In this document: in pieces, positions 43,723 through 53,800 of the stretch
Numbering within the stretch: the first letter of the stretch is position 1
Layout: each line of letters starts with the position of its first letter
From: Bacteroidales bacterium
GTDB taxonomy: Bacteria > Bacteroidota > Bacteroidia > Bacteroidales > P3
Direction: 5' to 3'
DNA: 54,731 bases
Assembly: GCA_017507285.1 (NCBI GenBank)
Contig: JAFWBF010000155.1
Coordinates: 1-54,731, forward strand
The notes under the pieces: generated by a model
Database searches by the model: none
Seen by the model: only the letters and a program-made list of their open reading frames with translations
What the model was told of the DNA's origin: nothing
Translations under genes and position numbers: made by a program

Positions 43723-44622
43723 ATGAAAAAAATAGCGTTTTGTTTAGGACTATTCATTTTTTCGGCAATGAGTTATTCTGTATTTGCTCAAAATATAGTT
43801 GAGGCCGAAGAGAATGAAAATAATTTTGATGGTTTCTATGAGAAACATTTATCTTCGGAAAAGAGAGCAATTCCGTTTGCTCCGGTTCGTGAGTCGGATA
43901 TAGTTTGGAAAACATGTATTTGGCGTACTATTGATATGCGTGAAAAATTTAATCAATTTTTCTATTTTCCAATACAAACTGAGGCAGAAGGTAATACTCA
44001 ACAACGTAAAAATTTGTTCTATACAATATGGGACGCTTTGGAAAGTGGTCAGATAGAGGCATATGAACCAGATGATGATGAGTTTAAAAAACCTCCACTT
44101 GATTTTGAAGTATTAAAAGCTAAGTATTTTCGTATTGATACTTCAGGTTATACTGATGAAGATGAAGATGGTAATGAAATTTGGGTAGAGACATTTATTG
44201 AGAAAGAGTTGAAATCCGAAGATGTTCATCAAATCTTGTTGAAAGAATATTGGTATATCAATAAGCAAGACACTCGTCAAAATGTTAGAATAGTGGGTTT
44301 GGCATTTAAATATAACGAATGTAAGGATAGAGACGGGGAGTTGGAATGTAATCCTATAACTTTGTTTTGGATTCCTATGAATGATATGAGAGTACGTGAC
44401 GTGTTGGTAAAACAAGATGCTTATGATGAATTTAATCAAGCTTCGCCTCGTTCTTATGATGATATCTTTATCCAACGTTATTTTGAAAGTTTCATTACTC
44501 GCGAAACTAATGATTATAATCGTTCGATATCTGATTATTTAACAGGTCAAGATGCTTTGATTGAATCAGAAAAAATTGCAGAAAGAATATTCAACATCGA
44601 GTTGGATATGTGGGAATATTAA
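43723..44622 (+). CDS. gldN: T9SS ring protein GldN/PorN
   Basis: This 299-residue periplasmic protein has a signal peptide ending at VFAQ (about residue 23). It shares family motifs: RESDIVWKTCIWRTIDMREKFNQFFYFP, FYTIWDALESGQIEAYE, and the late QRYFESFITRETNDYNRSISDYLTGQDAL. GldN/PorN binds GldK to form the outer-membrane-associated ring. It closes the standard cluster and is followed by a strong terminator and then a second, divergent gldN copy. Confidence 0.94.
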   Translation: MKKIAFCLGLFIFSAMSYSVFAQNIVEAEENENNFDGFYEKHLSSEKRAIPFAPVRESDIVWKTCIWRTIDMREKFNQFFYFPIQTEAEGNTQQRKNLFYTIWDALESGQIEAYEPDDDEFKKPPLDFEVLKAKYFRIDTSGYTDEDEDGNEIWVETFIEKELKSEDVHQILLKEYWYINKQDTRQNVRIVGLAFKYNECKDRDGELECNPITLFWIPMNDMRVRDVLVKQDAYDEFNQASPRSYDDIFIQRYFESFITRETNDYNRSISDYLTGQDALIESEKIAERIFNIELDMWEY

Positions 44623-44640
44623 TTAAACTTTTTCGCTAAA

Positions 44641-44674
44641 AAAACTGCCTTTTTATATTAAAGGCAGTTTTTTT
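44641..44674 (+). terminator. intrinsic terminator after gldN
   Basis: AAAACTGCCTTT and AAAGGCAGTTTT form a perfect stem with a seven-base loop followed by T's. It lies between gldN and its paralogue, ending 10 bp before the paralogue's start codon. Confidence 0.85.
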
Positions 44675-44684
44675 GTGTATATGT

Positions 44685-45548
44685 ATGAGAGTAAAAAGCA
44701 TAAATATATTATTCTTTTGTTTCATTTGTTCAAATTTTGTTTTATCCCAAAATAATTATGGGGTAGGGAAATTTTATGATGATTCTTTTACCAAAGAACG
44801 TAAGGTTTTATCTCGTGAACCGGTGAGAGGTGCTGATGTGATATGGGAAACAAAGATTTGGAGAATGATTGATTTTAGAGAGCGTTTTAATCAATTCTTT
44901 TATTATCCCTTGGAAAAAGAAGGTATCGAGGAGCGAAAAAATCTTGTTTATACTGTGTGGAATGCTATATTGAATGGCGAGATTACGGTATTTGAAGACG
45001 ATGAATTTAAAATACCCATAGATAATGAGTTGTTGAAAAGACGTTATACAAAGATTGATACTCTCTGGTTAGAAATTGAAGATGAGGAAGGAATAACTGA
45101 TTATCAAGCTGTGATTGTGCCAAAAGATTTCAATTCGGAGGATATTTATCAGTTGAAACTAAAGGAAATTTGGTATTTAGATAAGGAAGTTTCAACCATA
45201 TCTGTACAGATAATAGGTATGGCCTTTGTTATGCAAGATATTAGAGTTGATGATGAAGGTGAATACGAATTGCGTGGAAATGTAACCCTGTTTTGGGTTC
45301 CGTTTATGTCGGAGAGTGTTAAGAACTTGTTGGCTAACAATTATGTTTATCGTGATTATAATCTTGCAGTATTACCTTCGTGGGAACAAATATTTTATAC
45401 AAGATACTTTAATAGTTTTATAATACGAGAAGATAATATCCATAATAGGTATATTAACGATTACCTTTTGGGTATGGATGCTTTGAAAGAAGCAGAGCGT
45501 ATTGAAACAACAATTTTTGAAATGGAAATAGATATGTGGGATTATTAA
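44685..45548 (+). CDS. second GldN-family protein (GldO-like paralogue)
   Basis: This 287-residue exported protein (signal peptide SINILFFCFICSNFVLSQ) is collinear with the upstream GldN: RGADVIWETKIWRMIDFRERFNQFFYYP, VYTVWNAILNGEITVFEDDEF, FTRYF-like YTRYFNSFIIREDNIHNRYINDYLLGMDAL, and the same C-terminal EIDMWDY. Core segments look roughly half identical by eye, while linkers differ. Flavobacterium johnsoniae also has tandem gldN and gldO with overlapping function; in Bacteroidales one copy is usual. The ATG at 44685 is preferred because an in-frame TTG at 44673 lies in the terminator T-run. No separate promoter was seen, so expression may rely on read-through. Confidence 0.85.
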   Translation: MRVKSINILFFCFICSNFVLSQNNYGVGKFYDDSFTKERKVLSREPVRGADVIWETKIWRMIDFRERFNQFFYYPLEKEGIEERKNLVYTVWNAILNGEITVFEDDEFKIPIDNELLKRRYTKIDTLWLEIEDEEGITDYQAVIVPKDFNSEDIYQLKLKEIWYLDKEVSTISVQIIGMAFVMQDIRVDDEGEYELRGNVTLFWVPFMSESVKNLLANNYVYRDYNLAVLPSWEQIFYTRYFNSFIIREDNIHNRYINDYLLGMDALKEAERIETTIFEMEIDMWDY

Positions 45549-45721
45549 TTATTTCCGGATAGGGTTTTAGATATCTATTTGAAAGAAATCAATCTTTTTG
45601 TTTTGTAGTTCTTGTTATTAGTGTCCGCTAAAAATCAATCCGATCCATGTTTGATGTTTGTTTTGTCGCACAGCCGATTATATGCTCTGTATAATGGCTT
45701 GTCAAAGATTTAATATTCTTT

Positions 45722-45752
45722 AGCCTTTGTAACTTAATATGTTGCAAAGGCT
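45722..45752 (+). terminator. hairpin, possible terminator of the T9SS cluster
   Basis: AGCCTTTGTAAC and GTTGCAAAGGCT pair over 11 of 12 positions with a seven-base loop. The T-run after it is weak (GAATCTTGTTTG). Confidence 0.4.
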
Positions 45753-45865
45753 GAATCTTGTTTGTCGACCACCAATGATTTCTTTTCGAAAACTTAGTAG
45801 CCGATTAATTTCCTCTTTTCCCCCGCCACAAAACTTCTCTACCCCCACTATAAAACTATTTTCAT

Positions 45866-45940
45866 GACATGAAAATATACTTTCAAGACATGAAAGTATA
45901 CTTTCAAGCTTTGAAAATATACTTTCAAGGCTTGAAAATA
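45866..45940. repeat. four-unit 21-bp array, CATGAAA...CTTTCAA
   Basis: Units start at 45866 (GACATGAAAATATACTTTCAA), 45887, 45908 and 45929 with a pitch of exactly 21 bp. Each full unit contains TGAAARTATACTTTCA, itself a palindrome. The fourth unit is truncated. Confidence 0.85.
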
Positions 45941-45946
45941 CTTTTT

Positions 45947-46020
45947 GAAACGGGCAAAATATATTTTAGAAACGTCTATAAACAGTTTTTGGAACGTTCA
46001 TAGGCAGTTTGTAGGACGTG
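45947..46020. repeat. four-unit 22-bp array, GAAACG...CAGTTT
   Basis: The CG-containing core lies at 45951, 45973, 45995 and 46017, each 22 bp apart (GAAACGGG, GAAACGTC, GGAACGTT, GGACGTGT). The two middle units also share CAGTTT ten bases further on (45983 and 46005). Confidence 0.65.
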
Positions 46021-46030
46021 TCTTTTGGGG

Positions 46031-46093
46031 TTGGCTGTTGGCTGTTTGCCGTTGGCTATTGGCTGTTTGCCGGTCTGTTGTTGCTGTGGGGGC
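46031..46093. repeat. 21-bp direct repeat, TTGGCTGTTGGCTGTTTGCCG
   Basis: Two near-identical 21-bp units (46031-46051 and 46052-46072, one mismatch) are followed by a third degenerate unit. Unlike the other arrays the whole unit is conserved, as in a recent tandem duplication. Confidence 0.7.
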
Positions 46094-46171
46094 AAGGGGT
46101 ATTGTTACATCTGTTTACATATAAGTGCAAAAATATTTCCTCAAATATTACCATTATTCCAAAAATATGCG

Positions 46172-46179
46172 TAACTTTG
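46172..46179 (+). promoter_or_regulatory. promoter -7 element with structured leader
   Basis: TAACTTTG fits TAnnTTTG. Downstream, GGAGGA (46191-46196) and an ATG (46204) open an eight-codon frame (MINLPLFD, stop 46228-46230). ATTTAT/ATAAAT around the ATG, with flanking AGGA/TCCT, form a hairpin that would hide both the ribosome site and the start. Confidence 0.4.
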
Positions 46180-46314
46180 CAAAACACGACGGAGGACTAT
46201 TTATGATAAATCTTCCTCTATTTGATTAATAAACAATAATGTAACAATAAATAATAAAACGATAAGAAACAGAAATATATAAATTAACACATATAAAGAT
46301 ATAAGCATTGACTA

Positions 46315-46560
46315 TTATTCGCGTTCGAGAAAAAGCCTGAGAAACTTCTTTTTTGACTCTTTGAATAATCTGGTTCATGGATTGCTTTTGTAGCGTAAGT
46401 CAACCAAAAAGAAAGATGTTGATGTTCACGTTTGGTGTGGACATATCATTCTTTTTGGGCGGTTTATTTCTCAGGCAATCCGTGAACGCGAATGAACTCC
46501 ACACCTTTTTTATACTCTTGTCTATCGGATGCCAATGCAAAAAAAATATCATATTTAACT
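46315..46560. ncRNA. structured RNA candidate (three-way junction), family not certain
   Basis: Nested inverted repeats show a strong fold: outer stem ATTCGCGTTC/GAACGCGAAT, second stem GCCTGAGAAA/TTTCTCAGGC, and two inner arms closed by TTGACT/AGTCAA and CCAAAAAGAA/TTCTTTTTGG. Two T-runs exist: TTTTTT after CTCCACACC on the plus strand, and TTTTT after the second stem on the minus strand, so the strand is open. The block resembles conserved Bacteroidales small-RNA loci (candidates: Bacteroidales-1 RNA or a 6S-like RNA), but this is from memory of the general form. A 62-codon frame on the plus strand is probably an artefact of the conservation. Confidence 0.5.
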
Positions 46561-46581
46561 ATTAGTATTGGAAAAAATACG

Positions 46582-46589
46582 TATATTTG
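46582..46589 (+). promoter_or_regulatory. -7 element of the subtilisin/cohesin gene pair
   Basis: TATATTTG fits TAnnTTTG and lies about 98 bp before the ATG at 46687. No TTTG is present at the expected upstream distance. Confidence 0.5.
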
Positions 46590-46686
46590 CTAACGAATAG
46601 AGCTTCTTATAAATATCAATACATATTATTATACAGGTAATTACACGGAATTTAACATATTAATAATAAATAAAAACATAATTCTT

Positions 46687-49600
46687 ATGAGAAAATTTTA
46701 TTTTATTCCCTTGGTATTGTCGCTGCTATTGGCAATACCTGCCGTGGGACAGGACCGCAACAACGACGACGAAGTTGTAAAATTAGACCAACACACACGC
46801 TACAATTGTAAGCCCAACGAGGTGTTGGTGAAGTTTAACGATTATAGCGACATTAAGCTTGCCGGCAAAGGTGCCAAAACCTTTACTTCGGCAACAAAAA
46901 AAGCCAATGGTGTAAATGCAGTGTTGAAAGAATATGGTGTAAGCAGCATTGAACAGCTGTTGCCAAACTTTGTGATGCCCAAGGCACCACGAAAAGCCAA
47001 AAGCTATGGCGGACAAGACGTGGTGGAAAAAGACCTGAGCCAATTGCACCTTATAGTGCTGGACAAGGAAAGCCCCAAAAACCACTACGAGCTTATAGAA
47101 GAGCTGAAACAGCTGCCCGAGGTGGAATATGCCGAACCTAACTATATATGTTATGCCCTTGGCACTCCAAGCGAAGGCGAGATGCTTTCCGACGCTTTGA
47201 AAGCCGACCATAAATCTACCGCAAACAACCTGAACGCCAAAAGCCAGTTTGCAACCAACGACCCTTTGTATAGCACACAATGGGGCTTTGATGCCGTAGG
47301 ACTAAACCAACTGCTGCAACAACCCAAGCTGGATAGCACTGCCGCACGTAAGATTATTGCCATTATAGATACCGGCGTGGATGTGGACCACGCTGACTTA
47401 GCCGATAATATATGGACCAACACCGCCGAAGCCAACGGTGCCGCAAACCAAGACGACGACGGAAACGGACTGAAAGACGATGTGCATGGCTACGACTTTG
47501 TGAACCAAACCGGCGATATGCACGACTTTAACAGCCATGGCACACACTGTGCAGGTATAGCAGCAGCGGTGGGTGGCAATGGTATAGGTATAATAGGCGC
47601 CAACCCCGATGCACTGATAATGCCCGTAGCAGTAATGCAAAGCGATGGTACCGGCGATGCTGCAACCATTATACGCGGTATAAACTATGCAGCACAAAAC
47701 GGTGCAGATATTATAAGCATGAGTATAGGTACCTATGCCCACTCTATAGCCATGGAGCAAGCCTTGGCACAGGCATACCAAACAGCAGTGCTTGTAGCTG
47801 CTGCCGGTAATGATAGTAGAGCAATAGATCCAAGATGTTGTACTGGCTGCAATCCTACACCTGCACCGATGTATCCCGGTGCTTTCACTTTTGTATTTGG
47901 TGTACAAGCTACATACGATGGAGGTGGTTTGGCGAGTTTCTCTAATTACGATTGCGATGGGCCTTCTTATTCTCAGTACAACGAAGAACAACTGTATAAC
48001 TACGAACTATCCGCTCCCGGTGCAGGCATTATGAGCACAGTGCCCGGCGGACAATACCGCAGCTATAATGGTACATCTATGGCGTGCCCGTTGGTGGCAG
48101 GGGGTATAGCAGCTCTTTTGGATAGACGGGATTATGTATCTACAGAATTATTGTTTGGCGACCTTATCAACTATTCCACCGAGTTTATGCCTGTAAATTT
48201 TATGACAATATATAGTGCCGATAGTGTATCGCCTGCTATATTTCAGGCTGTTACAATAGAAGTAAACGATACTATGTATGGCGATGGCGGTATGTATGCC
48301 GATGCGGGAGAACATATACAAATATACCCTACCATACGCACAATGTGGGGTGCTGCCGATAGTATAGTATATTGGATAGAATACCAAGAATTTGAAGATA
48401 CTAATACATTGCAAATATTGCAGGATAGGCAAATGCTTGGCCGCCCTTTATCAAGCTACGCCAAAGCCAAAGCTCTTAATCCTATAGATATATTGGTGGA
48501 TAGCAATATAGTGGATGGACGTAAAATATGTCTTACCCTTTGTGCCACTGCCCCTAATGCCACAGATACCTTAAAGCACGATTTTACACTAAAAGTAACC
48601 AATGGAGTAAAACTATTTGGTCTTATAAACCAAAATGATACCCTTTGGCCTAATGTACAATATATTGTTACCTCAAATCTGCGTGTAGCCGATGGCGATA
48701 CATTATTTATTATGCCGGGTACTACTTTAAAAATTGGTGATGGATGCATAATATCGGGATGCATAATAGCAAACGGAAAACCTGATAGCATGATTACTTT
48801 TACCAAAACAGATCTTGGACAAGGTTGGTCCGGTTTTGGATTTAATTCTAATGTTAATGTAAGTTATTGCAAAATATCTGAAATTAATTATGTAGGAGGT
48901 CCCAATTGTAATGTACCTGTAATAAGTAGAAATACATCATATTATAATAATAATATAATGTCCTTTGATTTTAGATATGAAATCAGTCAATCGTATAAAA
49001 ATACTTTCTACAATAATGGATATGGAAGTATTTTATTATCCGGAATGTCCTATGTAAACTTTACGCACAATAATATAATTGAAAACTATAACCTCCTTTC
49101 TTATGACGATGCCTCAGTTTCTTCGTTTGAATATCCGACAATGAATTTAAATATATTTAATAATAGTCCGTATAATATTCATGTCTCCTATCAAGATTGT
49201 CTAAATAGTAACAATACATATTATGGTTCAAGTAAAGAAGAAATTATTCGTCAAGGAATTTGGGATATGTTTTATCCCGGTGCTACCACATCGTATTATG
49301 TAGATTTAAGTAATCGAGCTAATCGCCCAAGTGCCGAGGCACACGGTATAGTATGGAAGGTGGAAGTAAACGGCTATGATGCACAAGATGAGTTTGATTC
49401 CATAGCTCCACTTGGTATGGGTACTCACGAGTTTAAGGTTTACTTCAACCGTGCCATGGATACCAATGTTACTCCAATGCTGGCTATGGGTGTGCGTCCG
49501 CCATACACTCAAACTGCCATAGGCGAGAATGCCTATTGGAGTGCCGATAGCACAATATGGACTGCCCACCTTACCCTTACGGGCCGCGATGCCATAGACG

Positions 49601-50859
49601 GGCTTAACCGTATATATGTAGCCAACGCACAGGACAACGAACACTTCGAGATACCGTTCGAGAACAAACGCTTTAATGTATATGTATCTTCGGCAGGTAG
49701 TATGTCGGCAGGTTTCCAAGCCACAGCAGGCATAGGCAAGATAGACCTTGAGTGGAACGACCAAGAGGTTAATTACGAAGATTTCCTTGGTTTTAACCTT
49801 TATCGTTTCCAATACGATAGTATATTTATACCTGCTCATTACGATGAAAACTGGAACTATATAAACGATACAACAATATGGGGAGTAACCGATACAATAT
49901 TGCTAAACAAAACTTTATTGCAAGATACCGTATATACCGACTTTGATGTAGTGCCGGGCGAACGTTACTATTATTATTACAAGATACTTAGCACATCGCT
50001 AACCGAAAACTCGCCCTCAAAGCTGGTAAGCTGTGTACCTCATAGCAGCATACGCGGCGATGCCAACGGTAGCTATGCAGTAGATGTAGCCGACGTTATA
50101 ACCACCATCAACTATGTGGTGGGCAACAACCCACAACCTTTCCTATTCGATGCCGCCGACGTTAACGGCGATGGAGTTATAAACGTATTGGATGTGGTGG
50201 GTACCATAAATATAATACTACATCCCGAAAACTCCAATGCCAAAGACAGCTATGAACAACAAACCGCTATATACACTATCGAAGACGGAATACTATACAT
50301 CAACACCCCTGTGGCATTGGGCGGATTGCAGTTTACACTAAGCAACACCACTATGAACGATATAGAAGTACTATCGGCACTGAGTGGCTTTGAGCTGGTA
50401 AACACTACTGCCGATGGCAACCTTACCCTGATGGCATACAGCATGAGCGGTATGCAGATACCCGAAGGCAAACACGCACTATTGCGTATAGGCGAAAAGG
50501 AAATAAGTAATATAGTACTTAGCGATACCGAAGGCCACAATGTGATACCTTTGAAGGGTGGCGAAGTGGGCGTAACCGATATAGAATCGGTAAAAGCACA
50601 AATAATGAAAGCATTCCCAAATCCATTCGAGAAAGAAGTACAGCTTACTTTTGTAGTGGGCAGCAATAATATAAGCAATGCCCGCCTTGTGTTCACCGAT
50701 GTGATAGGCAGACAAATAGACCAACACGAAATGGATATACACACTGCAGGACAATATTCCTACACATGGAAAGCCAAAGGAATGCAACGCGGAATGTACT
50801 TTGCCACATTGTATGTAGATGGCCAAAAAGCCCATACAATGAAACTGATATTGAAATAA
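46687..50859 (+). CDS. dockerin-bearing S8 subtilisin with T9SS sorting domain
   Basis: This is a 1390-residue secreted protease. Order: signal peptide (1-21); propeptide (about 30-170); S8 catalytic domain with Asp228 (IIDTGVDVDH), His284 (SHGTHCAG) and Ser464 (GTSMACP); a beta-rich region with a parallel-helix-like stretch (GTTLKIGDGCIISG, about 670-850); a fibronectin-like domain (about 1020-1120); a type I dockerin (about 1125-1178) with two calcium loops, DANGSYAVD and DVNGDGVIN; a short cohesin-like domain (about 1195-1290); and a T9SS type A sorting domain (about 1310-1390, KAFPNPFEKE to MKLILK). It is probably exported by the T9SS cluster just upstream and held on the surface. The downstream gene, 23 bp away, encodes cohesin-like domains. 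Confidence 0.9.
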   Translation: MRKFYFIPLVLSLLLAIPAVGQDRNNDDEVVKLDQHTRYNCKPNEVLVKFNDYSDIKLAGKGAKTFTSATKKANGVNAVLKEYGVSSIEQLLPNFVMPKAPRKAKSYGGQDVVEKDLSQLHLIVLDKESPKNHYELIEELKQLPEVEYAEPNYICYALGTPSEGEMLSDALKADHKSTANNLNAKSQFATNDPLYSTQWGFDAVGLNQLLQQPKLDSTAARKIIAIIDTGVDVDHADLADNIWTNTAEANGAANQDDDGNGLKDDVHGYDFVNQTGDMHDFNSHGTHCAGIAAAVGGNGIGIIGANPDALIMPVAVMQSDGTGDAATIIRGINYAAQNGADIISMSIGTYAHSIAMEQALAQAYQTAVLVAAAGNDSRAIDPRCCTGCNPTPAPMYPGAFTFVFGVQATYDGGGLASFSNYDCDGPSYSQYNEEQLYNYELSAPGAGIMSTVPGGQYRSYNGTSMACPLVAGGIAALLDRRDYVSTELLFGDLINYSTEFMPVNFMTIYSADSVSPAIFQAVTIEVNDTMYGDGGMYADAGEHIQIYPTIRTMWGAADSIVYWIEYQEFEDTNTLQILQDRQMLGRPLSSYAKAKALNPIDILVDSNIVDGRKICLTLCATAPNATDTLKHDFTLKVTNGVKLFGLINQNDTLWPNVQYIVTSNLRVADGDTLFIMPGTTLKIGDGCIISGCIIANGKPDSMITFTKTDLGQGWSGFGFNSNVNVSYCKISEINYVGGPNCNVPVISRNTSYYNNNIMSFDFRYEISQSYKNTFYNNGYGSILLSGMSYVNFTHNNIIENYNLLSYDDASVSSFEYPTMNLNIFNNSPYNIHVSYQDCLNSNNTYYGSSKEEIIRQGIWDMFYPGATTSYYVDLSNRANRPSAEAHGIVWKVEVNGYDAQDEFDSIAPLGMGTHEFKVYFNRAMDTNVTPMLAMGVRPPYTQTAIGENAYWSADSTIWTAHLTLTGRDAIDGLNRIYVANAQDNEHFEIPFENKRFNVYVSSAGSMSAGFQATAGIGKIDLEWNDQEVNYEDFLGFNLYRFQYDSIFIPAHYDENWNYINDTTIWGVTDTILLNKTLLQDTVYTDFDVVPGERYYYYYKILSTSLTENSPSKLVSCVPHSSIRGDANGSYAVDVADVITTINYVVGNNPQPFLFDAADVNGDGVINVLDVVGTINIILHPENSNAKDSYEQQTAIYTIEDGILYINTPVALGGLQFTLSNTTMNDIEVLSALSGFELVNTTADGNLTLMAYSMSGMQIPEGKHALLRIGEKEISNIVLSDTEGHNVIPLKGGEVGVTDIESVKAQIMKAFPNPFEKEVQLTFVVGSNNISNARLVFTDVIGRQIDQHEMDIHTAGQYSYTWKAKGMQRGMYFATLYVDGQKAHTMKLILK

Positions 50860-50882
50860 TAATATGAAAGGAGACCCTTGAA

Positions 50883-53800
50883 ATGAAAAAGCTCCTTATA
50901 ACACTTATATTGCTTGGTGCAATATACGGTGGCAGCCGTGCCGATAATGTGATGACCTTGAGTGAGGCTCAAGGTCGTCCGGCCGACACGCTGACGTTTT
51001 CCTTGTCGCTGTCTAACAGCGACAGCCCCGTGGCACTGCAAGCCATGGTGCCGCTACATGGGCAGTTCGGCTACGTGGAAGGTTCGTGTACCTTGTCATC
51101 ACGTGCCAATGGTCATGCCCTCACTGCAATGGTACTCGACGATACCCTTAGGATATATTCCTACTCACTATCGTTGCTACCATACAATGGCAACAGTGGC
51201 GAGATATTAAGTTTTCAACTTATTGCCCGTCAAGAGCCGGCAACATATACCATGCCACTGTGCAATGCCATACTCTCCGACGCATCGGGCAATGCACTGC
51301 CACTGCAAACCACAGCAGGCACTGCCACTATATTGGCACCCAAGGTGTCGGTATCTACCTCGGCTATCAACTATGGACATATACCCATACTATCGACCTA
51401 CACCCGCACTGTAACCGTCAGCAATATAGGCAATCAGCCACTGGCTATAAACGGAATAACCACCGGCGATGCCACACTTACGCATACACCGGCAACGGCA
51501 AATATCGAAGCCGGCAGTACGCATACTTTCACCATTACCTATAATCCGCTATATGCCGGAGCCATCGAGCGACGTGCCATAGTAAATACCAATGCCAAGG
51601 TAGGCGACAGCATTATAATGATAACCGCCGACCCATTTGCTGTAAACGAGTTGAGACCACTGAATGCCACGGGCTATACCGACAGTATAGTGCGCATACA
51701 GCTGCGTATGAACAATATGGACAGCATAGTGGGATTGCAAACATCCATCAAACTACCCTCGTCGCTTATATATGTACCCGGTAGCTTTGCCGTGGATAGC
51801 AGTCGCAGCCAAAACCATATAGCCACGGCAGGTTTGCAAGGCGACACCCTTACAATGATGATTGTAAGTACCGAAAACAAGCCTCTGCGTGGTGGCGATG
51901 GTGTGGTGGCATACTTTGATGTGCAGTTGCACGGATATGGATCGTTTACATTAAACCTTCGCAACACTGTACTTGCCGATACGGCAGAACGCAATGGACT
52001 GTCGGCTGTATATACAGGTAGAGTAAGCATTCAAAGTCCGCGTATAGTGTGCAATGCCTCGTTGGATATGGGTAGCAGTGCTGTTACCGGGCTGCCCACA
52101 TCGCAATATGTGGTAAGCAATACGGGCAATGCACCGCTAATTATAGACCGTGTGTTGTTTATGGATCCACACTTCGAGCTGGTAGATAGTCTGCCCATAG
52201 TTATAAGCAGCAACTATAGCCGTAGCATAAATATCCGCTACACCGGAACAGTAGAGGGCAACTATTCCACCACCATGCAGATATATAGCAACGACCCCAA
52301 TAACGAACTGAAGAATGTGGCACTAAGCTGCCACCGCTACGAGCCTAACAGCCTATATATGCAAGCCGATAGTGTGCCTACTTTTGCCGACGCAACCGTA
52401 GAATTTGTATTGGAAAACTACTCCGATATTACCGCGGTGCAGATGGATTTCACCTATCCACATCGCCATTATGTGGTAAATGCTTCGGACTTTGCTTTGA
52501 CCAACCGTGCTTCGGGACATACTGCCAGTGTGGCACGGCTCAACGATTCTACTTTCCGTGTGCTATTCCTATCGCTACAAAATAGTGCTTTTGTTGGCAA
52601 CGATGGTATTGTGGGATACGTAACATTGCACCCAACAGACCCAACCGGTGTTGGTAGCTATACTGCTAATATCAGCAATGTATTGGTAGCCGACCAAGAT
52701 GGAACAAACAAACTTACTACACTCGACAGCATAGTACATTGGAATACGTTTGTACAATCATTTACTATATCGGGCAATACCAACAACGACAGATGTAGTA
52801 TTGCAGGATTGGGAACATACAACTCGGGTAGCACCGTAACGCTTACAGCTAATGCCGGTACCAATTGTAGTTTCCTACGTTGGGAAAACGGCGACACGGC
52901 TACTACACGTACCATTACTGTAATATCCGACACAACGGTATATGCCTATTTTATGCAGACAGACAGTATTATGTTTAACGATGTATTTTGCCAAGGAACG
53001 GTATATAACTATGGTGGTACGACCATAAATACTGCCGGTACCTATTACCGCCAAAGCGGCACAGAATATTTTGATACCGTATATACATTATCCCTTTCGA
53101 TGATAGCTAAAGTATATGACACCATCGAGAGAGTGATAGGCGATAATGATACCTATACCTTTAATGGAACAGTATTGTCTCAAACCGGATATTACAACGA
53201 TACACTTGTGGCTTCGCTTACAGGTTGCGACAGCATTGTTACCCTACACCTAATGGTATTACCTGTAATTACCAACTATATATACGATACCATTTGTCAA
53301 GGCAACACCTACAACCAATACGGATTCAGCGTATCAGAGGCAGGGTTGTATGGCGATACTTTGCAAACATCGCTTGGTATAGATTCCATAGTATTTCTGT
53401 CATTGGCTGTAATGCCAAATTACACTATGGCTACACACGACACTATATGTGCCGGCAATAGCTATACATTTGGAGGCAACACCTACACCCAATCGGGAAC
53501 ATACGCCGATACACTTGCATCTATATTTGGTTGCGACAGTATAGTGGTGCTAAACCTTGTGGTAAATAGTGGAACCGGTAGTTTTGACAATATTGTTGCC
53601 TGCGATAGTTACACATGGATAGATGGTAACACCTATACAGAAAGTAACAACACTGCTACATATACATTGACCAACGCAGCAGGTTGCGACAGCGTTATAA
53701 CTCTAAACCTTACTATCAACAGAAGTACTACTTACACAGATATAGTTACAGCTTGCGATAGTTACACATGGATAGATGGTAACACCTATACTGCCGGTAA

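Larger units (their letters stand above)
45549..46686. other. 1.14-kb intergenic region with arrays and a structured-RNA candidate
   Basis: It holds a hairpin (45722-45752), three successive arrays of 21-, 22- and 21-bp pitch (45866-46093), a promoter element (46172-46179) with a downstream hairpin, a highly structured block (46315-46560) and the promoter element of the subtilisin gene (46582-46589). Short open frames here are not supported as genes. Confidence 0.65.

Noticed and set aside
46018..46206. 62-residue open frame
   Set aside because: It is read-through of the TTGGCTG 21-bp repeat and an AT-rich spacer, with no start signal.
46377..46565. 62-residue protein (plus strand) overlapping the structured RNA candidate
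   Set aside because: It has no ribosome site and covers both strands of perfect stems, so the coding look is better explained by RNA structure.
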